DNA from: Marivivens donghaensis
GTDB taxonomy: Bacteria > Pseudomonadota > Alphaproteobacteria > Rhodobacterales > Rhodobacteraceae
NCBI RefSeq assembly: GCF_011806565.1
Contig: NZ_JAATOP010000014.1
Coordinates: forward strand, 1-64,000
Direction: 5' to 3'
Length of the DNA: 64,000 bases
Shown here: piece by piece, positions 34,329 to 43,267 of the stretch
Numbering within the stretch: position 1 is the first letter of the stretch
Layout of the letters: the number at the start of each line of letters is the position of its first letter
Notes under the pieces: model-generated
What the model was told of the DNA's origin: nothing
The model's database searches: none
What the model saw: only the letters and a program-made list of their open reading frames with translations
Translations under genes and position numbers: made by a program

Positions 34329-36650
34329 TTGGATACAGCCGTCCGCATCAACCGCACGATTGCCACCGACATTTCCGCCCGTCCCGAACAGGTCGAGGCT
34401 GCGGTCAGACTGCTGGATGAAGGCGCGACCGTTCCGTTCGTGGCCCGCTACCGTAAGGAAGTCACGGGCGGTCTGGACGACACCCAACTGCGCACGCTAT
34501 CGGATCGCCTGACCTATCTGCGCGAGATGGAAGCCCGCCGCGCGGCCATCGTCAATTCGATCACCGAGCAGGGCAAAATGACCGACGATTTGTCGGTCTC
34601 GCTCGCCCGCGCCAGCACCAAAGCAGAGCTCGAAGACATCTACCTGCCCTACAAACCCAAGCGCCGCACCAAAGCGATGATTGCGCGGGAAAACGGGCTG
34701 GGGCCGCTGGTGGAGGCGATCCTCGATAACCGCGCCGCCGATCCCGAACAGCTTGCCGCCGGTTTCGTGACCGAGGCCGTGCCGACCACCAAAGACGCGC
34801 TGAACGGTGCGCGTGACATCGTGGCCGAAAGCCTTGCCGAGAACGCGGGTCTGTTGGGTGAGCTGCGCCAGTTCATGCAGAAGGACGGTATCGTCACTGC
34901 CAAGGTCATCGCGGGCAAAGAAGCAGAGGGCGCGAAGTTCGCCGACTACTTCGACCACAGTGAGGCGTGGGCGACGATCCCGTCCCACCGCGCGCTGGCG
35001 CTGCTGCGCGCCGCGAACGAAGGCATCGTGACGCTCGACATTGCGCCCGATCCCGAAACGGGGGCCGAGCGTGCAACGAATATGATCGCGGCGCAGCTTG
35101 GCACGCGGACCGATGGCGCGGCGGACAAATGGCTGCGCACCGTCGCGGGCTGGACGTGGCGTGTGAAGCTGTCGATGACCATGATGCTCGACCTTCTGGG
35201 CGATATGCGGGCCAAGGCGCATGACGACGCGATCAACGTGTTTGCCCGTAACCTCAAGGACTTGCTGCTGGCCGCGCCTGCGGGCGACCGCGCGACGCTC
35301 GGCCTCGATCCAGGTATTCGGACGGGCGTGAAGGTCGCTGTGGTGGACTCGACGGGCAAGGTTGTCGACACCGCGACGATCTATCCGTTCCAGCCGAAGA
35401 ACGACATCAACGGCGCGACCGAAACGCTGATGCGCCTGATCGGCAAGCACAACGTCGACCTCATCGCCATCGGCAACGGCACGGCTAGCCGCGAGACAGA
35501 ACGCCTCGCCGCCGATGTGATCAAGCTGCTGCCGCAGGGCTTCAAAGCGCCGACCAAGGTGGTCGTCAGCGAAGCGGGCGCGTCGGTCTATTCCGCCTCC
35601 GAGCTTGCGGCGCGCGAATTCCCCGACCTCGACGTGTCGCTGCGCGGCGCGGTGTCCATTGCACGCCGCCTGCAAGACCCGCTGGCCGAACTGGTGAAGA
35701 TCGAACCCAAGAGCATCGGCGTGGGCCAGTACCAGCATGACGTTGACCAATCCAAGCTTGCAAAATCGCTGAGCGCCGTGGTCGAAGACGCCGTGAACGC
35801 GGTGGGTGTGGATTTGAACACGGCATCGGCTCCGCTGCTGGCGCGTGTGTCGGGCCTCGGTCCCGTGCTGGCGGAATCCATTGTGGCGCACCGCGATGCC
35901 AATGGTGCGTTCCGGTCGCGCAAAGAACTGCTGAAGGTCGCCCGCCTTGGCCCGAAAGCCTTCGAACAGTGTGCGGGCTTCCTGCGGATCCGCGAAGGCG
36001 ACGAGCCGCTGGACGCGTCCTCGGTTCACCCCGAAGCCTACGGCGTGGCACGCAAGATCGTGGCCGCTTGCGGTCGCGACGTGCGCTCGCTGATGGGGGA
36101 TGCCGCCAGCCTGCGCGGTCTGCGGGCAGAGCAGTTCGTGGACGACACCTTCGGTCTGCCGACCGTTCGCGACATTCTGCTGGAACTCGAAAAGCCGGGC
36201 CGTGACCCGCGTCCGACCTTCAAGACCGCGACCTTCACCGATGGTGTCGAGGATATCAAAGACCTCAAACCCGGCATGTCGCTGGAAGGCACGGTGACCA
36301 ACGTCGCTGCATTTGGCGCGTTCGTGGATATCGGGGTGCATCAGGACGGTCTGGTCCACGTCAGCCAACTGGCCGACCGTTTCGTCAAAGACCCGCACGA
36401 GATCGTCAAAGCGGGCGATGTCGTCCGCGTTCGCGTGACCGAGGTCGACGTGCCGCGCAAGCGCATCGGTCTGACCATGCGCAAGGACGGCGGAGCGTCC
36501 GCGAAAGAGGACCGCAATGCGCGTGGTCCGGCCAAAGGTCCGCGCGGCGGCGGCAATAAGGGTCCGATGAAGGCATCCCCGCAAAAGGGACGTCAGGCGG
36601 ACACCGGCTCGTTCGGCGCGGCGCTCATGGATGCGATGAAAAAGAAATAA
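34329..36650 (+). CDS. tex: Tex, S1-domain RNA-binding transcription accessory protein
   Basis: A 773-residue Tex protein: N-terminal helical region with [18 protein letters not shown] and [13 protein letters not shown], a YqgF-like nuclease-fold domain ([19 protein letters not shown]), helix-hairpin-helix segments ([18 protein letters not shown]) and a C-terminal S1 domain ([31 protein letters not shown]), then a basic tail. Tex binds nucleic acids and is linked to transcript and toxin-gene regulation. The start is TTG with AGGAG eight bases upstream. It lies 60 bp after nadC and is possibly read from it. Confidence 0.95.
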   Translation: MDTAVRINRTIATDISARPEQVEAAVRLLDEGATVPFVARYRKEVTGGLDDTQLRTLSDRLTYLREMEARRAAIVNSITEQGKMTDDLSVSLARASTKAELEDIYLPYKPKRRTKAMIARENGLGPLVEAILDNRAADPEQLAAGFVTEAVPTTKDALNGARDIVAESLAENAGLLGELRQFMQKDGIVTAKVIAGKEAEGAKFADYFDHSEAWATIPSHRALALLRAANEGIVTLDIAPDPETGAERATNMIAAQLGTRTDGAADKWLRTVAGWTWRVKLSMTMMLDLLGDMRAKAHDDAINVFARNLKDLLLAAPAGDRATLGLDPGIRTGVKVAVVDSTGKVVDTATIYPFQPKNDINGATETLMRLIGKHNVDLIAIGNGTASRETERLAADVIKLLPQGFKAPTKVVVSEAGASVYSASELAAREFPDLDVSLRGAVSIARRLQDPLAELVKIEPKSIGVGQYQHDVDQSKLAKSLSAVVEDAVNAVGVDLNTASAPLLARVSGLGPVLAESIVAHRDANGAFRSRKELLKVARLGPKAFEQCAGFLRIREGDEPLDASSVHPEAYGVARKIVAACGRDVRSLMGDAASLRGLRAEQFVDDTFGLPTVRDILLELEKPGRDPRPTFKTATFTDGVEDIKDLKPGMSLEGTVTNVAAFGAFVDIGVHQDGLVHVSQLADRFVKDPHEIVKAGDVVRVRVTEVDVPRKRIGLTMRKDGGASAKEDRNARGPAKGPRGGGNKGPMKASPQKGRQADTGSFGAALMDAMKKK

Positions 36651-36663
36651 CCCTCTGCACCGG

Positions 36664-36687
36664 CGCTGGTGGCAAAGTCCACCAGCG
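36664..36687 (+). terminator. Hairpin after tex
   Basis: A perfect 9-bp stem, CGCTGGTGG (36664-36672) with CCACCAGCG (36679-36687), loop CAAAGT, 14 bp after the tex stop. The tail (TGTCTGAT) is only weakly T-rich, so it may be a terminator of modest strength. Confidence 0.5.
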
Positions 36688-36802
36688 TGTCTGATCGTCC
36701 TAGCGATCGGGTCATGTCAGAGGATGTGGCTCGTATTCTTTTGCCAGGCAGGGTGTTCACCACCAAACAGCCGCCCTTTTATGGCAGGGGTGAAACTGAC
36801 CG

Positions 36803-37015
36803 TCAGTTGGTTTGACGGGCAGCTTCTTTGGCGACTTGAGCGATCATCGAGCGGTGAATGCCGATATCGGCCAGCTCGCGGTCGTTCAGTGCGTTCAGTT
36901 CCATCAGGGTGCGGTTGTAAACGGAGCGGCGGGCTTCGAAGCCGCGGACTGCGCTGACGAGACCGGCAAACATGCCCGAACGGTTCTGCATCTCGGTGTT
37001 GTACGTGGTAGCCAT
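36803..37015 (-). CDS. DUF1127 (YjiS-like) small protein
   Basis: A 70-residue protein, MATTYNTEMQNRSGMFAGL and onward. Its C-terminal DUF1127 core reads RTLMELNALNDRELADIGIH followed by RSMIAQVAKEAARQ: an arginine-containing helix pair with the L-N-x-L-x-D-R-x-L-x-D-I-G-I pattern. Alphaproteobacterial DUF1127 proteins have been linked to RNA turnover, phosphate or sugar metabolism and fitness. The start at 37015 has AAAGGAA upstream; the longer frame to 37150 is not needed. It is divergent from the RTX-like gene. Confidence 0.88.
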   Translation of the reverse strand: MATTYNTEMQNRSGMFAGLVSAVRGFEARRSVYNRTLMELNALNDRELADIGIHRSMIAQVAKEAARQTN

Positions 37016-37225
37016 CGAAATTCCTTTCAGTGTTGGCGCTATCATTACGTCATTGATATGAGATGCTGCGGTGCAGAAAGTACCCCCAAAACCCTCAAAC
37101 GCGCTATGCACGCAGTGAATACCACTCTCGGCTAGGGAATATGCGTTCAACCCGTAGGGATATTGACTTTATCCGTTCGGATAGTAGAACCGAAATTTGT
37201 GAAAAGCTTCAACGCTAGGTTCGTC

Positions 37226-38395
37226 ATGCCCGATACCGGTTACAAGAATATCAGCGGAAATGGTCTCGTTCACGGCTCGTCCGAGATGGATATCATGTTC
37301 GGCGGGATCGGCGACGATACGCTGTGCGGGCTCGATAATGACGATGTGATCACCGCGGGCGCGGGCCATGATCTGCTCGAAGGCGGCAACGGCGACGACC
37401 TGCTTCTGGCCATCAATGACGATACCGAGGGCGACACGCTCTGCGGCGGTGCGGGCAATGACTACCTGACGATTTCGAGCGGCAGCGGCGGCGCGCGCAA
37501 TCTCGCGCTGGCTACTCATGTGCTCAAAGGTGACGACGGCGACGATACGTTCGAAGGCACCGGTTTCCACCAGTACTTCGGCGACGCGGGCAACGACTCA
37601 TTCGAAGTCGAAGGTGCCGAGCTGGTCGATGGCGGCGCAGGCGACGACTACATCGAAGGATGGTTTTCGGAGTTCGTCTACGGCGGCGATGGGATCGACA
37701 TGATCTACGCCTCCGACGGAAAAATCGCCGATGGCGGTCTGGATGCGGACTCGATCGACGCTTCTCACGTCGAAAAGGTCTATGGCGGTGGCGGCAATGA
37801 CAACGTTTTTGCGATCGACGCCAAGCTGGTCGACGGCGGTGACGGCGACGACTCGCTCAGCGGCTTTGACGTCAAGAACATCATCGGCGGCAGTGGCAAC
37901 GACCATATTACCGCAGACAATGTCAGCCGTGCTGTCGGCGGCGAGGGCGACGACGCGTTGTTTGCCAGCAATGTCAAAGTGGTTCTGGGCGGCAGCGGCA
38001 ACGACGAGATCGACGCCGACTATGTGCGCAAGGTCAACGGCGGGAGCGGCAACGATAAGATTGCCGCCAATAACGTGACAAAGGTCATGGGCGGTAGCGG
38101 CAAGGACGAGATTCAAGTCTACAACGTCGGCAAGGTCATGGGCGGCGCTGGTGCGGATACGTTTATTTTCCAAGGCAACACCTCGAAAACCGTGATCAAC
38201 GGCGGCGGCGGTGTCGATACGGTGGACCTGATGCCGTTCGACCTGAGCTTCGGCACCGACGTCAAGGTCAAAGAAGTCGGCAATGCCGTCCGTGTGTCGG
38301 ACGATCACTACACGGTGGTGCTCAAGGGCGTGGAGATGGTCGAAACCGGCTCCGGTACCATCACGCTCGACGATCTGGTCGACCTTTTCGGCTAA
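37226..38395 (+). CDS. RTX-like calcium-binding protein with 17-residue repeats
   Basis: A 389-residue acidic protein. Residues 1-115 contain ordinary RTX nonapeptides (FGGIGDDTLCGLDNDDVIT, GGAGNDYLTISS). From residue 119 there are eleven gapless 17-residue units, each GGxGxDxI followed by a valine-rich half (examples GGSGNDEIDADYVRKVN, GGSGNDKIAANNVTKVM). The C-terminal cap is GGAGADTFIFQGNTSKTVIN, then a beta domain typical of type I secretion substrates. It is probably secreted, Ca2+-dependent and extracellular (inference). ATG 37226 with an AGG seven bases upstream is preferred; a TTG at 37163 would add 21 residues. Confidence 0.85.
   Translation: MPDTGYKNISGNGLVHGSSEMDIMFGGIGDDTLCGLDNDDVITAGAGHDLLEGGNGDDLLLAINDDTEGDTLCGGAGNDYLTISSGSGGARNLALATHVLKGDDGDDTFEGTGFHQYFGDAGNDSFEVEGAELVDGGAGDDYIEGWFSEFVYGGDGIDMIYASDGKIADGGLDADSIDASHVEKVYGGGGNDNVFAIDAKLVDGGDGDDSLSGFDVKNIIGGSGNDHITADNVSRAVGGEGDDALFASNVKVVLGGSGNDEIDADYVRKVNGGSGNDKIAANNVTKVMGGSGKDEIQVYNVGKVMGGAGADTFIFQGNTSKTVINGGGGVDTVDLMPFDLSFGTDVKVKEVGNAVRVSDDHYTVVLKGVEMVETGSGTITLDDLVDLFG
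37580..38140 (+). repeat. Eleven in-frame 51-bp (17-codon) coding repeats
   Basis: Eleven consecutive units of 51 bp each encode GGxGxDxI plus a nine-residue segment ending in V-x-K-V-x or similar. Conservation is mainly at the protein level, so the copies are old and not a recent DNA expansion. Confidence 0.85.
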
Positions 38396-38455
38396 TACAC
38401 GAAACAGTTGCATCGTGTTCGGCGCCGCTCCAGTCTGGACGGCGGAGGACTCATC

Positions 38456-39340
38456 ATGCTCAGACCCAATGCCAAAACCCGCCGCCTGCGGGATGACCTC
38501 ATTTGTGAGTTGGTCATCATCGATAGTGACAGCGGCGAGACGGAAATCCTGTACGACAGCACCGCGCTGATCGAGGCACCGAATTGGTCGCCCTGCGGGA
38601 AGTGGATCGTCTACAACGCCGACGGCAGGCTTTGGCGGATGGCGGCTGACGGGTCGCAGGGACCGCTTCGCATCGACACGGGCGACGTGCAGGACTGGAA
38701 CAACGATCACGTCATTTCGGTCGATGGCAGAACGATCTACGGGTCGGTGAATGACGGCCACATCTACGCCGTTCCGTTCGAAGGCGGCGCGCCCCGCCGC
38801 GTGACCGAGGATCGCGGCTGGAACTATTACCTGCACGGCGTCGGTGCGGACGAAAATCTGGCCTATGTGGCGCTGGAGTTCTCACCGCCCGTGACGCGGG
38901 TCCATCTGCTGGGTGCCGAGGACGTTCAGCTCACCGATGGAGCCTATCCCGTCGACGGTCCAGAATTCTCACCGGATGGTAAGCATGTTTGGTACAACGG
39001 CGAAGCGCCCGAACGGGTCGCCGGACATGCCCAGATCTACCGCATGGACCGCGACGGCGGGAACGTCGTGCAGATGACCGGTGGGGAGCGGGTGAACTGG
39101 TTTCCGCACGTCTCGCCCGATGGCACGAAGGTCAGCTATATCAGCTATCCGGCGGGCACGCTCGGGCACCCTGCGGACAAGGACGTGCAGATCAGGTTGA
39201 TGGATATCGACGGCACGAACGACCGTTTGCTCGACAGCTTCAACGGCGGGCAGGGGACGATCAACGTCAATAGCTGGGCCCCTGACAGCCGCCGTTTCGC
39301 CTACGTGCGTTACCCTTCGGCGGTCGGAAGCGCGCCCTGA
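38456..39340 (+). CDS. TolB-like WD40/PD40 beta-propeller protein
   Basis: 294 residues with repeated propeller blades marked by WSPCGKWIVYNADGRLWRM, FSPDGKHVWYNGE, VSPDGTKVSYISYP and WAPDSRRFAYVRYP (the S-P-D-G-K-x-hydrophobic-x-Y pattern of TolB/PD40 repeats). There is no signal peptide, unlike TolB, so it is probably cytoplasmic. Function is unknown. ATG 38456 follows GGCGGAGGAC. The last 31 bases overlap the end of the convergent response regulator gene, which fixes its C-terminal sequence in both frames. Confidence 0.85.
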   Translation: MLRPNAKTRRLRDDLICELVIIDSDSGETEILYDSTALIEAPNWSPCGKWIVYNADGRLWRMAADGSQGPLRIDTGDVQDWNNDHVISVDGRTIYGSVNDGHIYAVPFEGGAPRRVTEDRGWNYYLHGVGADENLAYVALEFSPPVTRVHLLGAEDVQLTDGAYPVDGPEFSPDGKHVWYNGEAPERVAGHAQIYRMDRDGGNVVQMTGGERVNWFPHVSPDGTKVSYISYPAGTLGHPADKDVQIRLMDIDGTNDRLLDSFNGGQGTINVNSWAPDSRRFAYVRYPSAVGSAP

Positions 39341-39708
39341 GCTTTGGCGAGCGCGGTGACGAAGGCTGATTTGAAGGTCTGCACGGCGGCGGGTTTCGCG
39401 GTGAATTCGGCGTAGGGATAGCGCTCCATCAGGTCCGCGCGTTCGGCGTGGCCGCTGTGGAACACGATCGCGGTGTTTGTCTTGCGCAGGTCCGGCACGA
39501 GTACCGTGGACTCGCCGTCCGGAAGGTTGAGGTCCAGCACGGCGATGTCGAATGTCTGCTGCGCGAGCGCTTCGCGGGCCTGTTCGATGTCAAAGGCGCA
39601 GACCACCGACTTGGCGCCGCAGGACGAAATCAGCAACTCGAGGTCAAAGCTGATGAGCGCCTCGTCCTCGAGGATCAGAACATCCAGGTCGCGCGAAAAA
39701 TTGGGCAT
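39310..39708 (-). CDS. Single-domain response regulator
   Basis: A 132-residue receiver domain without output domain: acidic pair in LILEDEALISFD, phospho-acceptor Asp in IAVLDLNLPDG, Thr/Ser position FHSGHAE and the conserved Lys in FTAKPAA. It starts 2 bases after the stop of the CheB-CheR-HWE kinase, so it is almost surely its partner, acting by protein contact or as phosphate sink. Its 3' end overlaps the TolB-like gene by 31 bp. Confidence 0.93.
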   Translation of the reverse strand: MPNFSRDLDVLILEDEALISFDLELLISSCGAKSVVCAFDIEQAREALAQQTFDIAVLDLNLPDGESTVLVPDLRKTNTAIVFHSGHAERADLMERYPYAEFTAKPAAVQTFKSAFVTALAKAQGALPTAEG

Positions 39709-39710
39709 GA

Positions 39711-42700
39711 TCAGTCCCTTATAGTGATCGTGAGTCTGATATTTAGCCCGTCTGGCTTCCAGTCAAATTCTATATCACCACCGAGCTGACGAAGGCTCTG
39801 CGTGATGAGCCGCGAGCCGAAGCCCGACTTGTCCGGCTCGCCGTCGACCTTGGCGCCGTGCTCGGACCAGTTGAGGGTCAGAAGCTTGCCTTCGCGCGAG
39901 TAGTCGATCTCCAGATAGCCGTGGGGCTGGGCCAGAGAGCCGTACTTGATCGCATTGGTCAGCAGTTCGTGCAGGATCAGACCAAGCGGCGTCAGCGTGG
40001 CAGTCGGCAGCGGCAGGTCGCTGTCGGGCAGGATGACGTTGTTGTCCGTCGTGACGGGACGGAACATGTTCACCAGAAGGCTGCGCAGGCTCACCATCCG
40101 CAGATCGCGGTTGTTCTGCGTCAGCTCGTAAGCACGGCCAAGCCCCGCGATGCGTTCTTTCAGCGTAGAGACAAGCTCCGGCTTCGTCTCGCTTTCCATG
40201 TCGGTGATCGTCGTCAGGGCAGAGATCACAGCGAACAGGTTCTTCACGCGGTGGTTCATCTCGCGCACCAGCAGGTCCTGACGGATCGAGGCTTCCTGCT
40301 GGGCCGTGATGTCGTAGTTCACACCGATCAGGCGCGGGCCTTCTTCGCTGTCGAAGCGTCGGCCAAGGCCCTTGATCCAGCGCGTTTCCCCGCGCTGTGT
40401 CCGGACGCGGAACTGGTGTTCGAACGGCAGTCCGGCGGTCACGGTCTTTTCGAACTTCGACCGGAGTTCAGCAAGGTCCTCGGTCAGAACCTTGTCGAAG
40501 AACGCTTCCATGTCGTGCGAGTCCGACAGCTGGACGTCGAACAGATCGAGCAGACGTTCGTCCGAGATGAATTCCTGAGTCTCGGGCGCATATTCCCAAA
40601 CACCGATCTTCGCGCCCGACAGCGCAAAGGCAAGGCGTTCGGACTTCAGCCCGAGCGAGGCTTCGAGCAGTTTCAGTTCGGAAACGTCGTTCAGAACGAT
40701 CACAGCGCCGCCGCTGTCGAGGTGGCTGGTGCTCTTGTAGGGCAGGCAGCGCATCATGAAATAGCGCGCCTCGTTTTCGAGCCGGACGATCTGGACGTAG
40801 GACTTTTTCTCGTTGATGGCGCGGTCGATGACGCTCTTGATATCGACCTTGTCGATCAGCGAACGCACATCGGTCAGCTGGCGGCCCACGTCGCCGGCTT
40901 GCAGGCGGAAAGCGGCGGTGGCGGCGTTGGTGAACACGCGCACGCGGGCGTCCTGATCCAACACCACGATACCAAGCTGGGTGGAGCGCAGGATGTTGTC
41001 GAGGTCGTCATTCGCGATGGCGATTTCGTCGAGCTTCGTCTTCAGCTCTTCGTTAGCGGTCTCCAGTTCCTCGTTCGCGGACTGGAGTTCCTCGTTCATC
41101 GACATCATTTCTTCGTTGGAGCTTTTCAGCTCCTCGTTCGCGGTCTCTAGCTCTTCGACCGTGATGCGCAGTTCGTACCGCAGCTTGCTCAGATCGTTTT
41201 CAAGACGGGCAGAGCGGCTGTCCTCGGGGGTGCGCTGCACGAATTTGCTGGAGTATTGCGCCTTGAACTGGCCGTCGTCGATGAACACCAGCGCAACGTT
41301 ATGATCGGCGGTCATGCGCGAATAGAGCGTGATCTTCTGGACACCAAAGGGCGATGTGACCTCGATCCCCTCCATCGCGATGCCTTCGCCGCGGGCGATG
41401 GTGGTTTCGATCACCTCGCCGACGACCTCGGCCAGACCGGGGCGGGCGAGGATGCCGATCAGCTGCTTGCTCTCGCCGTGGACGGATTGCAGGTAGACCG
41501 ACAATTCGCCGGAGCTTTCGTGAATGTGCCCGTCCTTGTCCACGATGACAAACGGGGGCGCAAAGGCTTCGCGGATCGCGGTGAGGTTCGGGCTGTCGAA
41601 ATGCTCGAAACGGCCGGCGTTGCGCTGTGCCTTGTCCTTCTTCGCCTCGCGGCTCGTCGCAGAGAAAAGCGTCAGCGGGACGCCACTGCTCAGCGGAGAG
41701 TTGTGGCCGACCCGTTTGAAGATGCGCGCCTTCTGGTTCAACGCGCGGAACAGCTCGGTCTTTTTGGAGATGCCTTCGGACGGCCCGAGGAACAGATAGC
41801 CGTCGGGGCGAAGCGCATAGTGGAATAGCGGGATGACCTTATCCTGCAAGTCGCTTTCCATATAAATCAGCAGGTTACGGCAGCTGATCAGGTCGAGCTT
41901 GCTGAACGGCGGGTCCTTGATCAGCGAATGCACGGAGAACCGGACCATATCGCGGATACGCGGCGCGATCTGGAAAGAGCCCGTATTCCCGATGATGAAA
42001 CTGTCGCGGAACCGTTCAGGCAGATCACCGATGGCGGCGGCACTGTAGCGGCCTTCGCGGGCAATTTCGATCATCGCGCGGTCGATGTCGGTGGCGAACA
42101 CCTGAATGCGGCCACGGTATTTGTATTCCCGCGCGGCCTCGTTCAGCAGCATCGCGATGGTGTAGGGTTCCTGACCGCTCGAACATCCGGGGACCCAGAC
42201 GCGGATTTCGTTCTGGGAAGCGGGATCCTTGACCATCGGTTCGATGACCTCGGTCCGCAGCTTCTCGAAATACTCGGGGTCGCGGAAAAACGCGGTCACG
42301 TTGATCAGCAGTTCTTCGATGAGGGCTTCCGCTTCGTCGTCTACTTGGCGCAAACGGTCCACGTAGTCTTCAACTTTGCTCAGGTGAAGGATTTGCATTC
42401 GGCGGGCGATACGGCGCAGAAGTGTCGGGGACTTGTAACCCGTAAAATCGAGGCCGGTCTTTTCGTTGATCAGCTCGCAGATGATCGGCAGGCGATTATA
42501 AAGCTCGCGCGATTGGCCGATGATCCAGCGATCTTTGCTCTGTGTGAAGAAGCGCGAGATTTCCGGCAGCATACGGTCGGGCGGCAGGATCAGGTCAAGC
42601 TGACCCGTGGAAATCGCCGCATTCGGCATCCCGTCATATTTCGCGGTGGAGGGGTCCTGCGCGATGCACAGCCCGCCCGTAGATCGGATCGTGCGCAGAC

Positions 42701-43163
42701 CCAGCGAGCCATCGGTGCCCGTGCCCGACAGGATCACGCCGCAGCCCATTTCGCCCTGCGCCTGCGCCAGCGAGCGCATGAATTCGTCGATGGGGCGGCG
42801 CACGCCGCGCGGTTCTTCCAATGGGACAAGGTGCAGGCGTCCGTCGCGAAGTTCGATCATGAACCCCGGTGGGGCGATGTAGACATTGTCGCGCTCGACC
42901 AGATCGCCCTCTTCGATCTGCTGGACGGGCAGGTCGGTGACGCGGCTCAGAAGCTCGGTCAGTAATGATTTGTGATGGGGATCGAGGTGCTGGATGACGA
43001 CATAGGCCATGCCTGCGTCCGCCTCTGCGGTGGCAAAGACTGTCGACATCGCTTCCAGCCCGCCTGCGGAGGCGCCGACCCCGACAATTGGGAAGTCGAA
43101 CATCGGTTGGACGATCTGATCTGGATCACCTTTTCTGTCGTGGTCCACGATACCCTCACACAC
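39711..43163 (-). CDS. CheB-CheR-PAS-HWE hybrid sensor histidine kinase
   Basis: 1150 residues. Domains in order: CheB methylesterase (about 25-205; catalytic Ser in GVGASAGGLEAM, His in VIQHLDPHH, Asp in GTGTDGSLG); CheR methyltransferase (about 210-490; SAM motif VPGCSSGQEPYTIAM); a heptad coiled coil (about 660-735, repeated ELxxxNEEL); two PAS domains; and an HWE kinase (about 985-1150; H-box REMNHRVKNLFAVI, N-box HELLTNAIKYGS, WSEHG, G-box SGFGSRL). No receiver domain is fused; the response regulator is encoded next. It probably senses a cytoplasmic cue. The start is GTG; 43163, 43148 or ATG 43103 are possible. Confidence 0.92.
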   Translation of the reverse strand: MCEGIVDHDRKGDPDQIVQPMFDFPIVGVGASAGGLEAMSTVFATAEADAGMAYVVIQHLDPHHKSLLTELLSRVTDLPVQQIEEGDLVERDNVYIAPPGFMIELRDGRLHLVPLEEPRGVRRPIDEFMRSLAQAQGEMGCGVILSGTGTDGSLGLRTIRSTGGLCIAQDPSTAKYDGMPNAAISTGQLDLILPPDRMLPEISRFFTQSKDRWIIGQSRELYNRLPIICELINEKTGLDFTGYKSPTLLRRIARRMQILHLSKVEDYVDRLRQVDDEAEALIEELLINVTAFFRDPEYFEKLRTEVIEPMVKDPASQNEIRVWVPGCSSGQEPYTIAMLLNEAAREYKYRGRIQVFATDIDRAMIEIAREGRYSAAAIGDLPERFRDSFIIGNTGSFQIAPRIRDMVRFSVHSLIKDPPFSKLDLISCRNLLIYMESDLQDKVIPLFHYALRPDGYLFLGPSEGISKKTELFRALNQKARIFKRVGHNSPLSSGVPLTLFSATSREAKKDKAQRNAGRFEHFDSPNLTAIREAFAPPFVIVDKDGHIHESSGELSVYLQSVHGESKQLIGILARPGLAEVVGEVIETTIARGEGIAMEGIEVTSPFGVQKITLYSRMTADHNVALVFIDDGQFKAQYSSKFVQRTPEDSRSARLENDLSKLRYELRITVEELETANEELKSSNEEMMSMNEELQSANEELETANEELKTKLDEIAIANDDLDNILRSTQLGIVVLDQDARVRVFTNAATAAFRLQAGDVGRQLTDVRSLIDKVDIKSVIDRAINEKKSYVQIVRLENEARYFMMRCLPYKSTSHLDSGGAVIVLNDVSELKLLEASLGLKSERLAFALSGAKIGVWEYAPETQEFISDERLLDLFDVQLSDSHDMEAFFDKVLTEDLAELRSKFEKTVTAGLPFEHQFRVRTQRGETRWIKGLGRRFDSEEGPRLIGVNYDITAQQEASIRQDLLVREMNHRVKNLFAVISALTTITDMESETKPELVSTLKERIAGLGRAYELTQNNRDLRMVSLRSLLVNMFRPVTTDNNVILPDSDLPLPTATLTPLGLILHELLTNAIKYGSLAQPHGYLEIDYSREGKLLTLNWSEHGAKVDGEPDKSGFGSRLITQSLRQLGGDIEFDWKPDGLNIRLTITIRD

Positions 43164-43267
43164 TGATCGTCATTGCGTTGTCACTGAACCTTGGAGCCAG
43201 CACTAAAGAAAGTCAAACGCCCGCTCCACAACCTATGAGGTCGCGGCGCAGGGCCGAATGCGGATGT

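Noticed and set aside
34497-36584. 695-codon minus-strand open frame opposite tex
   Set aside because: Shadow of tex, which is a complete recognised protein; the frame shows no domain.
37580-38140. Possible tandem DNA repeat or CRISPR-like array
   Set aside because: The 51-bp units are coding and conserved at protein level only; there are no spacers and no identical repeats.
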